This document shows positions 35,421 through 48,089 of a stretch of 64,000 nt of DNA, piece after piece; position 1 is the stretch's first letter; each line of letters begins with the position of its first letter. The stretch is from Ypsolopha sequella. Its lineage: Eukaryota; Arthropoda; Insecta; Lepidoptera; Ypsolophidae. The translations under genes were made by a program, and so were the position numbers. Location: assembly GCA_934047225.1 (NCBI GenBank), contig OW203986.1, positions 13,395,221 to 13,459,220 of the forward strand, given 5' to 3'. The notes under the pieces were generated by a model that was given only the letters and a program-made list of their open reading frames with translations, was not told the DNA's origin and made no database searches.

Positions 35421-36774
35421 AAGTATGAAATAAGAAATTTACGACAGTCTTTCAACAAAAAGTAAAAAAAAGATCCGACGACGAGCGAAGCGGGGGAGAG
35501 CGTGTTAAGTTGCTATATAATACAAGCCAAGCGGAGCGGAGCGAGGCTACCCCTTTAGTTTTAACCGATTTAACCTTATCAGTAGGTAATTGGTTACTAA
35601 TGGCATTATTTTTTTTTCATGTTTTATCTACCAATATTGTATAAAAACAATTAATATTAGATAACATAATTTGTAGTAGAGAAGTAAATCGAAGAAGAAC
35701 ATCATGAAAACCACCTGCCAAAAAATATGTCCTGGAGAGAGTTTTTTTTTTTTAAAAGCCCAATTATGTCAAAAAGACTGTTCAGTGTACGCCGAAATGT
35801 AGACAATGTTCGGGTTCCGTTATTCCCTAGATCCTACACTATTTTAATGCGAACAGTATAAAAACATCATTCTCGAAGTTAAGCACCGGAAATGTTTAAA
35901 AAGCCTTTATTGCAGCCAGATTTCAGTGAACAAAGCGGTGGGGAAAGCAGGCGTATAATAAAATTAATTTGACGAGTCGGGGATACGTAGCAGAGTAATG
36001 TTGATGAATTTTTTACTCACTCGTTACACGAAAAATTAATATACTTAACGGAGGAAACAAGGCAGCAGTTTGAAAATTTGATATGAATTAAAAATTAAGA
36101 GTGCTTAGTGAAAAAATTAAGTGGCTCTCAGATGGGTGGTAAAATTCATTGCTTTTCTGGTAAAAAAATAGCCTTGTCCGTTTGTTATTCTGAGAGTTGG
36201 CCATCCGATCTACCCTGCCTGTCCGTCCGCCAAAGTATGTCATAAGCCTCACTGAACAAATGCTGAAAAATATCCCAATAACATGCGTAAATTAATACGA
36301 CAATTTTCATAGGTGCACGGAATGTACTGTGTCAATATAATACTTTAATATTAATATAAATATATCGAAAATTACGTCGATAACGCGATGTAGAAGTCTA
36401 CAGCGCCATCTACAATATTTCTTACAAACTAAATAATAAAAGTCTAAACACTCACAAACTCGAAATCTATACAAATACTTATAATAAAATAAAAAAAGTA
36501 AAACCAGAAAATCGTTTCTGTACATTGAATATTTTTGGGAAGTTTTAATTGAATTAGGTTACTTGTACTGTACTGAGGCAAATTTTGTTTTTTTATTTTT
36601 GTCTCTCTGTTCCGTTTTAACTCAAGAACCATTAAAAGGATTTTGATGCGGTGTTCCTTATTATCATCGTAACCGCCAAGCTAAAAACTAATAAGCTGAA
36701 GTAAGCAGGGTAGTTTTTTTTCTTAGTGCTAAAACACATCCTTATTTCGCCCTACACGTAACTTGGGAAAACTC

Positions 36775-37470
36775 TGATTGTTCTCCGTCTACGTTGACGC
36801 AGCACAGCATGTCGTCGTGCAGAAGTCTTGGAAAACCCCTACAAGCACCCAAGATTCTGCAGCACCATCCAAAAGGCTTCACGAGGCACACTATCAAAAG
36901 CGTTCTCCTAGTCAACAAAGCAGAGGTACAGCTGCTGACCCTGTTCCCTACTATTTTCTTGCAGTTGACGAACGGAAAAGATTGCTTCACATGTGCAGCC
37001 TCGGTCAGGTCGAAAGCCAAACTGGGTCTAACACGGCCTGACAATAGTGAGATACCTCGGTAGAAATTGCATTGTGAACCTTTATTCTTGTAGAGGGCAC
37101 TAAAAGACACTCTAAACGTATCCAGGACTCGTTCATCCTCCCACAAATGAACAAACAGTTTCTAAACCAACGAATGCAATTCCTCACCACCGTACTTTAA
37201 CAACTCTCCCGGTATAAGGTCAATATGAACCGCCCGGTTGTTTTGCTGCTTTCTGATGGCAGTGACAACTTCATCACGCGACAAGAGATCGTCTAGCTCT
37301 ATAGCAAGAGGACGTTGAGTTATCTAGCTGATGTGATGCAGATCAACTGATCGATCCACATTGAGCAATGTGTTAAAATGTTCTGCCCAACGTATCATCC
37401 TTACTTGTCAAGAGGTCCTCACTGTTGGCAAACTTGAGAGGCACTCAGCTATCATTTAGCATGTTATGCT
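36775..37470 (-). pseudogene. LINE reverse-transcriptase fragment, several frameshifts
   Basis: Minus-strand frames read, in order: FNTLLNVDRSVD; ELDDLLSRDEVVTAIRKQQN, NRAVHIDLIPGELLKYGGEEL (the usual 'NNKAPGPDGIPAELLK' region); LYKNKGSQCNFYRGISLLS (RT block 'YRGISLL'); and, after shifts, pieces around ILGACRGFPRLLHDDML. The order matches a LINE ORF2 from the pre-RT linker through the first RT blocks. The catalytic YxDD block is not seen. A dead insertion in the big intron. Confidence 0.75.
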
Positions 37471-38184
37471 ACATTGTCAAAACCAGTCACGTTATAACTA
37501 CTATTACCAGAACCTATTTTTTCTGGGAAATTAATGATAATGAGCTGGTTAATTGTTTACTATGACTAAAATGTTTTGAACTTCCTTAAATGTAAGAACA
37601 ATTTGTTTCAACGCATTTTACCCACAGCATAATGCCAAATAAACAAGTGAAAGAATTTTTAAAATCGCTTCGGTAGTTTCAGAGATTACCGCGCCTTTGT
37701 TTCTTAATAATAAATAATGTAGTGGTAACTACTTGATTGATATTTATTCCAACAAATATATATTTTGACATTTAGAAATAAATAAATAACTACCTACTTT
37801 TATTATTAACAATTTTCTGTTTAATAAATACGACACGTATTAAATATTAAATATGACTAAGTCTTGACAAATAAGTTAAGTCGTGTTACACCGAATCGAC
37901 ACCCATTATACGAGTTGTGTGTGGCTATTCACCAGCTCTTCAATTGATCAAATAAACGTTGCACTTGCATTTAATGGTTTAAAATGGCGCGTTGATGAAA
38001 ATAATGGTAGGCTGATGGCATCGAAAAGCTCTTCTTTATTGTTCAGAATGATTGGAGTTTTTCTATAATAAATGGTTACGACTGTCCCTATTTATGATGA
38101 TAAAATGGCTTATTCTGTTTTAAAAGAGAGAGCATAACTCGGTGGTTCTATATTGCTTTGGATGACATGTGACTTAAATAATAA

Positions 38185-38260
38185 TTTGGGCAAGTGTGAG
38201 TCGGACTAGCGCACAAAGGGTTCCGTACCACCACATAATACGGGAACGGAACCCTAAGAA
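38185..38260 (-). repeat. 'agggttcc...gtgcgagtcggactcg' repeat fragment
   Basis: GGGCAAGTGTGAGTCGGACT, then 'gcacaaagggttccgtacc' and a small inverted 'ggttccgt...acggaacc'. A short rearranged piece of the family complete at 48.7 and 63.5 kb. Confidence 0.45.
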
Positions 38261-39269
38261 CATTATCGTAAATAACAACAATGTAAATGTCATATCAACA
38301 TCAAGACGACAAAAACAAGCCGGTACATAGGTAGCGCCCGGCAAACAATTCGGCATCCTCTTAATACGGAACCCAATTATTTGTTGTTTTAGTTAAGAGT
38401 ATGTACTAAAGTGTGACCAAATTCGAAACCTGCATATCACAGCGGAACCTTAAAAAGCACTGTTTAAAAAAAAACTAAATCACGAATCGCCTAGCAATAT
38501 GTGTTAAGGGTGGGAATATTAATTAACTGCAACTTAACACTTATCGCTTTTTTGCGTTTGAAGTAACCTCTTTGTTTGCATCTCGTATATGTAGGGGTAC
38601 ATTTACATACGACTTGTACGTCACTACCAGTACGACATATTTTTAGTTAAGGATTATTTGGTTTCTGATTATCCGTACCATGCGAAAGTGTGTTTGTTGG
38701 TTTGTCCTTCTTTCACGCAGCAACCGCATATTTCTGACCCAATCCGCTGCTTCTTTTTTTATTGATTACACTTTTGTACGTTACACAAACAATAATAAAA
38801 ACATTCAGTAAACAATCAAACATCGTTCACAAAGGCAGCACTTATTGCTAAAAGCAATATCTTCCAGGCAAGCTTAAGAATTAATATGAAAAGGTATGTT
38901 AATAAACTAAAACATTCGTCATTCGATCGGAGACGCCCACAAGTTTGTATAAAATCGAAACAAACTAATTAAAGCGAATACATACTCCAACTGCAATTTG
39001 GACCTGTCTTTGAAGGCCTACTCATCCTACACGGGTGGTTCAAACACTTTATTAACAATTTATTATAAGCATAACAAAGACAAATATTTTATTTTAAAAA
39101 AAGAATACTTTTTCTGTTGTAATTTTTGACCAAAAAAAACGAAAATTATCGAAAGTTTCACATGATTTACGCAAAAACTCTCTTACTCCTTCGGAACGCC
39201 TGACGCACAGCCTTGGGGGGCTATGTCTGAAGCAATTTTGATGATTCTTTCATTAAATTATAGACAATT

Positions 39270-39850
39270 TTTAGAATTATTGTTCAATATGTCTTTTCCG
39301 TTCATCAAGTCTATTTGAAAAGTATTCGACTCATGACGGCCCCATACCGTGGGCCGAAACATATCCAGTAGCAATTTTTTTGTTTTATTATTAATAAATA
39401 AAGAACATAAATGAGAAGTATTATATATTTTTAAAGTATTTACATTCTTCAGACTCAATATTGAGACAGGTAAACGATTCCAAAGTATGTATGTACAGCA
39501 TGGTACAGTAAGTGAGTCACTGTAAAAGCCCGTTTTAATTACAGCCAATCTTTTCCTTTTAGGCAAGAGCAGAAGAACACCTATAAACAATAGTTCAAGA
39601 CACTATCAAGAAGAGAAAGAAAATATGCATTTCCGCAAAAACAAATAGGGAGCCAATTTAAATGAAAACAAAACTCTGAGACATGATCATATATACTCGT
39701 AAAAAGAAATTTTTTTTTGCGAATTCGCAGATTTGGAAATGTTTCAAGTTTATTGAGAAGCTCTTTGGCGTGGTCTAAGTAAAAAGAACAACAACTCGAA
39801 GAAAAGAAAAGAAGAGCGATTTTTTTATACATCACTAGTAAAATCACACC
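39270..39850 (-). pseudogene. LINE reverse-transcriptase 3' end
   Basis: Minus frames read YDHVSEFCFHLNWLPICFCG, NAYFLSLLDSVLN, then after a shift KTGFYSDSLTVPCCTYILWN and RLPVSILSLKNVNTLKIY. The 'LxWLPI..R....L.LL' and 'SFTV...LWN.LP..IR' blocks are typical of the C-terminal end of many non-LTR reverse transcriptases. Frameshifted and inactive. Confidence 0.65.
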
Positions 39851-39899
39851 CCGTTCTTACTTGTTATCAATATAAAATAACCATAGCAGTTTGACACTG

Positions 39900-42180
39900 A
39901 AATATAAAGTACTTAAAATATGCATCATAGTTCATGTACCACATGTTATAGTCGACCATTTCATGTAACAAGATATAAACCTAAAAAGGTCTGCAATATA
40001 GATTACGTAACACCGGAAGCCAGCACACGCCGACCCGCTCAGAAGTTTCCCGGACACAGCATTTTTCACGCCAAAACATTAAACCCCAATGACTATTCAA
40101 AGTAGTTCCCTAGATTTACCGCAATTTGAAAACCCAACTCTGTGCCGCCCGCCCGTAGCACCGTAGTGCCACTAAAATTAATGTGCTGCCACGGAGAAAA
40201 ACGGGTCCCAAGCCAGCGCACACCCGCACACCGCACCCTACAGTACTCGTATTATAGACCCGGAGCTTTTGGCTTAGCAACTGTTACTGAAATTATTTAA
40301 TAATGCATTTATACGTACTTCTTCAAGAACATATTTTTTTATTCGGCTACTGCGACAGCATGTTATATTTTAACAAATCTTTATGAACCCCAACCAAACC
40401 CCGTACCTTTTTTTTTAATGTACTTAATGTCGTATTTAATCAAAACTACGGCGGAAATTTGCGCAAAACTAATCGGATTTGTTTCTATGCATGAAATGTG
40501 TTGTAGAAATTTGACAAAATGGAACGATCAAATCGCGTCAACAACTTTATGCATTTGACGCACAAGACAGAACGCACTTGAACACAAATCGTTTATTGAA
40601 GACTAGAGTCGCGTCACACACGTATCCAAGTCACAGATGATCTCATGCTCGCCCTTGCGACTCAGTACAAGCGTGCGACTAGGTCATGCTACGGCTGCTG
40701 GAGTGGAAGTTCATGAAATACTTAATCAACAACAAGGACGAATAAGATTTTTTTTACGAGTAGCAACACATTTATTTAATTCAAAGTAATGTTTGCGTGC
40801 AAGTTTCTGTTTCGTACATAGAATGTAATAAAATAACTGCCTGCCAAATAATTTATAAATATCTTTGGAATTTAATATTCAAGTGTTGTTGTTCATTCAT
40901 TGTTTTTCACATTGTTTAATGGGTTTATGTAACCCAACCTATGTGTTTTCTTTTTTTTATCTAGGTGTTATTGTTTTTCACGTTGTGTATTGGGTATTAT
41001 ATAGTACCTACGTGTTTTTTTTTTTTTTTTTTTTCGGCAACTCCCAGACTAACGTGCTTCAACATTACACATGAATTATTATCCTTGTCAAATGTAAGCA
41101 GGAGGTAGAAGTTTTAAAATTCTATATTAAATAGATAATCTGGCTTGGTGTAGGAACTAAGCCATTAATTGCAGATTTGTTTGGTGAGAATTGTATTTCA
41201 GTCGGTTGGTAGTGGGTAATAAAATAAAGCTGTAAATGTTAAGTGTACGTCAAAATTAACACTTATTATTTTTAAAACAAGAAATTAAAACGCGAACTTT
41301 AAAAACTACTGTACAAAAACACAATCTTGATTTCGTCTACTGTAGTAAATGGTGATTTGGATTTTTTTTTTCAATTATATGCTAGCCATAAAGAAAATCA
41401 TTCATCATTAATTAAATATATTATGTGTTATAATATTGAGTATATTAACTTTTATTATTTAATAGTATTTTGAGAAAACTTCCATAAAACCTGTGTGGGT
41501 ATGGGTTTCATTATTTCCGAAAGTATTTTACGTTGCCTATTTTTATATTATAAATACCTATTTAAATAAAATATTTAATCTGGATACTTGTGCGAATTCA
41601 AGCATACTCTCAAGAAAAAAATTTATACAATATTTTAGTTCGATATATTAGTATCTCAAACAAAAATTTGTTCTAATAAAATTACGATTGGGTTCCTATT
41701 TTAATTTAGAGCTTTGTTGAACAGGACCAGAAGGTTAGATTAACATACCGCTGACACGAAATTTAAAAGTTTTCATTTTATTTCAGCATTTTACGGAACG
41801 CAGTTCAGAAAGTATTTAAAACGGAAATGTTGAACCAAAAAGTCAATCGTGTGAACAGTCAGGTGTTCGACCGGTCGGCTCCGCGCCACTTTATCAATGG
41901 ACTCCAATGATCAAATTAATCGGGCTTAGTGAGAATAACGACTGCAGTCTCTGCGCTACTCCAACTGGGAAATCCCAAAATGAATCATTTTCAACTGAAC
42001 AATTAGAACATTTTTTATTCGATGCTTTCAAGCTTTTATTCGAAGCTTCAATGCTTACAATGGAAGATGGAAATTACATATGTATGTAGCTGAATAGAAA
42101 ACACAATAAAGAATGGTAAATGGGAAGTTAAGTACATCAACAATGGAAGCACTAAACAATATTTAAACTACTTTTCACTA
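39900..42180. other. Intron sequence next to the first coding exon, unassigned
   Basis: A GC-richer patch at 40010-40260, an 18-T run near 41017, and AT-rich DNA otherwise. The 60-codon frame at 41.9-42.09 kb on the plus strand has no recognised domain. I looked for a second splice-flanked first exon and found none. Confidence 0.35.
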
Positions 42181-42204
42181 CAATGAATATTGATTAGTAC
42201 TTAC

Positions 42205-42976
42205 AATTATTTGTCAGTAAAAACCCTGTAGATACGCCGAGTAAGACGAGGAAAAAGAGAAGTAGGAGGACGATCAGGGCCGGTCTACAGTAGTGTAACC
42301 AGCAATAGTCCTCAGAATTGGCAGCAGGAGCCGAAGACCAAACACAGCACTTGACACTACCCGCCTCCGCTGGAGGAGTCGCCCGCACTACCGCACTGTT
42401 ACCCTGCTGATTCACTATCACCCCTTGTACCGGAGCGTCACTTGTTTGCCCGTACACAGCACTCTTTTCTGCTATCCGAGCAAACCCCGAACTATCGTCA
42501 TCTTGACCATTGCTATAGACACCGTATGACGCCACCATATCAACCCCCGACAATGACCTTGACGTTCGATTTTCTCCCCCTTCTTGCACCTGCGCTGCTT
42601 CAACACTCGGCCAGCATTCGCATGAGCATCTATCCTCCTTTCGTCTCTGCCTGACTTGAGCTGAATCCGTTCGTCTGATTGTGCCATCCTTTTTTTCCTC
42701 TTCCTTCTTAATAATCTTGACATCTTGGGGAGGCTCCTGCGTTTCATAAGGCTGTAAGTTCTTATGGTTCTCTATGTACCAATGCCGTTCTTCGGCTCGC
42801 AGGGTTGTGTCATTGTTGCCTTCGTAGACATCAGCGTAGTTCGAGAGGGGGTGTGAGGAAGGGCTGTAGAGGGGAGCATGGGTGGTGTAGCTACGGTCAT
42901 ATTGTGGCGGTCGATTATTGCTAGTGTAATATGCGGCTGACGCAGGCACGGTGAACTCGTAGCCCGGCCTGTTCAT
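42205..42976 (-). CDS. Agrin-like gene, first coding exon: cytoplasmic region plus transmembrane helix
   Basis: Begins at ATG 42976 (A at -3) and ends at a strong donor, T|GTAAGT, after 257 codons plus one base (phase 1). Residues 1-231 are hydrophilic. The first 80 contain ten tyrosines, residues 85-116 are rich in Lys, Arg and Glu, and cysteines cluster at 117/119/121, 210/211 and 225/230. Residues 232-254 form one helix of Leu, Phe and Val with no charge. There is no N-terminal signal peptide. Later exons encode follistatin/Kazal modules, which must be extracellular, so the protein should be type II with its N-terminus in the cytoplasm. This matches the transmembrane form of vertebrate agrin in topology, although the cytoplasmic part here is much longer. 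I do not recognise that part. Another type II Kazal protein is possible. The exon and helix are seen directly; the agrin assignment is inferred from domain order. Confidence 0.85.
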
Positions 42977-43039
42977 CTTTATCGTTTAGTGGCCTCATTT
43001 GAGCTCACGTTGCATGTCTATTAACATCATTGAATGCCT
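42977..43039 (-). other. 5' UTR part of the first coding exon, with acceptor at 43040-43042
   Basis: Reading the minus strand, a pyrimidine tract (CTCCCTTTTACAG) ends at 43040 and is followed by 63 nt to the ATG. This strong acceptor implies at least one upstream untranslated exon. A GTGAGT donor at 43436-43431 could close such an exon, but I cannot choose it over other candidates. Confidence 0.6.
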
Positions 43040-43056
43040 CTGTAAAAGGGAGATTG

Positions 43057-43600
43057 GCTACGATAGTATTAGCTTCGATGAATACGAGGCAAATAGTTTG
43101 CAGTTACCCTATCAATAAATTTATCGATCGTTGCTATACTGGTCGCAATATCTCGCTGCACACGAGGCAATAAAAAGTGCGAGCACAGTGAAGCATATTG
43201 CGCGCTCACTCTCACTTATGGGTCTTATGGCAACGCGTAGTGAAGCACAACGTGCGTATCGATATGTAATCGGTAAATGTTTACAACATTAAAATCAAAC
43301 GATAAGTCCTATTTTTATTTGCATTTGATTGCTAATTATTAAATAATATAAATAGTCATCATCATCATAATATAATGAAAATGAACGTTATTTCTTGATC
43401 GTCTTCTGATTGTTTTGAAGCGCATAAGTTACTCACTAATTTAGTTCTATCGATAGTTGCTCGACGCAAGCACAACACTACGCAAAACACGTTTTATGAC
43501 GCCGCGTGCCGCGAGATCTTGCGACCAGTACAGTTAAATAGCTTAGTATCGAGTTACTTAGTGCATTGATTCGCAATACAATAGGTAAATAGAATACAAG
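43057..43600 (-). promoter_or_regulatory. Putative proximal promoter/5' region with two TATCGATA (DRE-like) motifs
   Basis: Perfect TATCGATA sites lie at 43257-43264 and 43448-43455, with TATCGATC near 43125. In Drosophila this octamer is the DREF-binding DNA-replication element of broadly active promoters. The stretch 43451-43530 is also locally GC/CpG-richer than its surroundings. The motif occurs at least three more times in AT-rich parts of the window (about 44.87, 49.02 and 60.95 kb), so only the clustering next to the first coding exon is suggestive. No TATA box or start site could be fixed. Confidence 0.3.
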
Positions 43601-43759
43601 TGCTTAGCAAGTATTGTTAGCAAAGCGGAACGGGTGGGTGTGAAAGAAGATAAACAAGTCGGTGGAGTAACTTCGTTGATTTTGTTACGTTAGTACATTC
43701 GGAGGCAGAAAGTTATAGAGTAAAATACACATCCCTTATCTCAATTACGTCTCTTGTTC

Positions 43760-45490
43760 GACGGCGTATTTATCTTTTATGTAACAACAGGACTCCGCAG
43801 ACGCGTTTTGTCTGTGTTCTGTTACGAAACACTGTTTCACTCGGTTGTACTGTACTCACTATATTGCTTTTTTTTTGCTTTGTGTATTTTAATTTCATCG
43901 TAATGTTTTATTATTTTAGTTTATTATCTTTCCAAGCTCAAGTTTTATGTACCAAAACTTTTAGGACAGCAGTCAAATATTTCAATTATTCTTTTTCTGT
44001 TCGTTCTAGCTTAGTATAAAATGAAAATATTTGAGTAAATATCTTTGAAACTCAAATGTAAAACATTCAATGAATCTACATCATAATCTCCGAATATAAG
44101 TCTTTTGAACCTTAAAAGGCCAAAGTGAAAACGGGTTTGTTGACTTTGGAACTTAATGAGCAACAAAGTTGGCGATAGATGAGACCTTCATAAAACTGGG
44201 ATACCCCTTCCCTATTAATTACATTGAACACAAATAAAATTAGGAAAGTTTAAGACCTCTGGTTGCTTTCTAAAAACAAACAAAGTTAAACTCGAAAATA
44301 TATTGCAGTTTTGGCATATTTCAAAAAACATATTTTAAATAAATACAAAAAGAAGATATTATTAAACACGTAATCTGCGAAGTGTACTTAAGAGATGTCT
44401 ACTTAAAACTACCTTTGAAGTTTTTTTTTTCAAATTGTCATAAATGAGACAGACGAGATAAAAAGAACAGAGGACAAACGCTTACAAAGGATAAGTTTTA
44501 CCTTTTTCTTGAAATCCTACAATAAAAGTATCAGTAACAAAAGCTTCGGCCGAGCAAAATCCATCTCACTTAGCGTCGGCATTTACATTAAATTATCTAC
44601 ATTTTCTTCAAGTTAGCCACTGTAAGTACTTGATAACTGTTATGTTACATGAAAACTTTTCATTTACTTGCTTTATTTCATTTGTAATGTAACCATTTTA
44701 TTCGCGTACGAGGTTCTTTAACAAATGAAAACATTACGCATCATTTAAAATTTGGCAAGTTTTAAGATGAAACCACAGTATTTTTACCGAACGCTTAGCT
44801 AAAATTTTGCACATCCCCTAAGTAGAGAATTATATCGGGTATCTGGATTACAATAGTAAATATATCGATATAATCATATTTTAAAATTCTAAAGCATAAA
44901 CTGAGCTTTTAAGATTCAAATGTTTTTCAGCGTGTAGGCGTTGGGCGATTGTAAGTTGCTTAAAAAACAGTGTATGAAATAAATGGATTATAAAATAATT
45001 CGACTGACGACTACTACAAGTTGGTCGAAATATATATCGGAGTTAATTAATATCTACTTTTTTATTTATAAATATATATATTAAAATCCATTTACTAGAA
45101 AAAATGTTTTAGAAGGCGTTAAAAATAATATTTTAAATACACCTGCTCAAAATATGCTAAACTTTGTTCAATGCCAGTGCGAAAAGTTACGTATTTTAAA
45201 CTAGCGTTTTATATATTTCAACAACTAGCGCCATTTAGGGAATATCATTGACATAGTTTTAATAAGCATTCTGTGGACTGGTTTTACTTATCGTTATGTT
45301 GGTATTACTGGAAGTAACCGTATTAACTTTAAAACTGTTTATTTTTATTTAGGATAAGTATTTTCAAACTTTTATAATTACGTATTAAATACATTAAATG
45401 TATGGAATCACTCAACGGATTTGGATGCGTTTTTTTTTATTATTATCGTAGTGGTCCTGATCAACATTAAAGGCTATAAAGGACGTCGAT
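43760..45490. other. Upstream flank, unassigned
   Basis: AT-rich with no convincing open frame. 'caactagcgccattta' near 45.22 kb is a fragment seen in lepidopteran repeats. No boundary could be set. Confidence 0.35.
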
Positions 45491-45492
45491 AA

Positions 45493-45885
45493 TAGTAGTT
45501 TATGCTACTAGGGCGAAAAGGAATAAATTACGAGGGCGATTTAAAACACGAGCGTAGCGAGTGTTTTAAACGTAACCGAGTAATTTAATGCTTTTACGCC
45601 CGTGTATCATACTACATTTTTCAATGCATAGTGTGAGGAAATGAAAACAAATATAATCTTGTGAACTTTAAATTATAATTGGCTCAAAAGGACTGTATCC
45701 AGAGCCGTTAAACGGTGTTAAAAAAGTATAACGTCTATGGTACACAGGAAAGGCTGCAGGTTAGCCAACCATTGTAAATAAATTAAAAAAAAAAAATAAT
45801 AAAGCCCTAGGGCAAAATAATCGACTTTTTGTTCGGTTTTGATGCATAAAAAGTGGGGCTTTACGAGCACATGCATTGAAAAATA
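45493..45885 (+). mobile_element. 390-bp repeat family, copy 3
   Basis: The third full-length copy, with the same boundaries. A longer A-run before 'taaagccctagggc' explains the slightly greater length. It lies upstream of the agrin-like gene, outside its transcribed part as modelled. Confidence 0.7.
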
Positions 45886-48085
45886 ATTTAGTTCATGTAC
45901 ACCTATTATTTTTTTATAATATTAAATTTTAACTTGTGAAACGGGTATTATATAACTCTACTTTGTAAAATAAACTATTTGAATTTGAATTTGAAAAACT
46001 GGGGATAGTAATTTTAATTAAACTTCCATGCGCGGGCGAAGCCGCAGGTAAAAGCTATTCTTAGTCAATTTTCAATCTGTTAGATGGATCCGAGCCACGA
46101 TCTGGACTGTGATCTGTTGTTTTCGTGACAATAAGAATTAAGAGGGTTAATTCGACACCCCCAATGGAAAAGGTTGTAACTCAAGATAACCCCCTTTTGA
46201 GATTTTTCTATAGACATGTTGAGCTAAAAATATGCTTTCCGGCAGTAGTATCGACGTATCTCTTAGTGGTATACAAGCCAAAATAGCCAAAATGAAAAAG
46301 AAGTATTTCTTCCCCTCAAGTCGATAAAAAAGTGGCAACTTGAAATACTACCTTAAATTATATTAAATTCGTATGTCGTAAAACAGTAACTTATCATACA
46401 ACTATTTCTTTCGTAAAATATGGAACTGTTACAACCTTATTCTACTGACCGTACTTGTTGTTGTTATTGATATACGACTTTATGACAGATGAGCCAGTTT
46501 TTCCTTGCAAGTCTTGCAACATGGTCATGACAGTTGCGTGCTTAAAATTAAAGCTACTTTTGTATGGTTTTGATCTTTGTTCTTTGGTTTGAACATTACA
46601 TAAAGGGAAGGCTTATTAAAAGAAGAGAAATTAAACCGCCTTGTAAGGAAAATTGCATTAAAAATGTCGAGAAATGATATGTGAGGATAAAAGAACTGGA
46701 ATTTTAAAAGTTTTTGGGCCATGGGTGACCATAATAAACAAGTTCAGTGTGTTAGCAGGGTCTCTACCGCGTAATTCTCAATTGTATCAACTTCAAGCAA
46801 ATGCATGCGAAATTCAACGCGTGCAAAAGAGATGGCATGTTAGGCGCGTGTCGTCGCACGCACGTCAAATTTCAATCTCAAGTTTGATGAAAATGATAAT
46901 TACGCGGTAGACCCACAGGTGCATTGAACGAATTCCAAAATAATAAGTAATACTAAGGTCAATAGACTCATCAAAGCGAAGCTGGACTTACATTTACTCA
47001 TTAAACTATGTTTTTAAATACTTTGAGCATCACAGACAAATGGATTACAACAATTTTCAAAAAAATGTATGACAAAAAGGTGATGATTGTACGGCTCTTG
47101 ACGATCGTCGAGGACGTAATTCCCAAAACCATCCAAAGAGAATTTCCGAAGAACTAAAAAACACTGTGAGGTCACACATACCCCAAATTCATTTTGTGGA
47201 TTCACATTATGTACGATCTCGAACTATAAAAAAGGATTTTTTAAACAACATTTAAGGTAATCTAATCTTAATCTGTTGACTTCTTTTCAAGTTATGAGAC
47301 AAAACTTGAAAACAAAAATGAAACCTTGCGTAGTCTTGAGTCTAAAACTCTAAACCCTATAAAATTAAGAAAATTGTTTTCAACTCAATCAAAAAGCTGT
47401 CAGATGAACTCGTTCAGCTCGAACTTTAAATATTGTCTTAAGACAATTTCGTTTACTTGAAATTCTATTAATCAAAGTTAACAGCCTTAAGTTAGAAGGC
47501 GATTAGCTTGGAGAATGATGTCAAGAAGTTTCTTATTTCATAAATCTGGTTCCTGGATTTAATTTGAAAAGTCCTAATTTAAATAAAGAAGGATATTTTT
47601 TGATTACGTCATTACATTAAATTTAGTAAAATTAAGTAAATACTATTTAAACTAGTGGTATCTAATGTTAAAACTATACAAATCCTAACATGAGACTTTT
47701 TTTACTTAATAAATTTTGTTTTTGTGCAAGAAAAGCATTGTCTTCGATTCTCTAAAATCAATATTAGTTTTTGAACAATAATTTAATCATTTAGTTGAAG
47801 CATAGAAGTTTGCTAATAAAACAATGTTTATAAGTAGAAACCTTCTTCTTAATTAAGATTCAGTTTAATTTCTAGATAAAAACCCTTTAAGTTTGATGAT
47901 GATTCTTCTCAAACGATGTCAAGATCTTAGAGGGGTTTCATCTTTATAAAGGCTTTATTGTTGCTCTTAATTTTTAAAGAAGCGCAATAAATAAAGGTCA
48001 AAAGACAATCCTTTTTGTGATCATTAGCTTTTTCATTTCATTTTCTGCTTTTATTTGGGAAACTTCATTCCTTAAGGTGAGGCAT
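45886..48085. other. Upstream flank, mostly unassigned
   Basis: 'gcgcgggcgaagccgcaggtaaaagct' at 46030-46056 is the complement of the lepidopteran LINE tail 'cttttgcccgcggcttcgcccgc'. Nothing else is recognised; the 78-codon frame at 46.67 kb lacks any domain. Confidence 0.4.
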
Positions 48086-48089
48086 CGAG

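Noticed and set aside
36742..37146. A 134-codon host gene
   Set aside because: The frame matches pieces of a LINE reverse transcriptase with frameshifts; neighbouring frames hold the remaining blocks.
42442..42747. Open frames on both strands over the transmembrane exon
   Set aside because: They are shadows of the real minus-strand coding frame, which alone has a start, a helix and a splice donor in phase.
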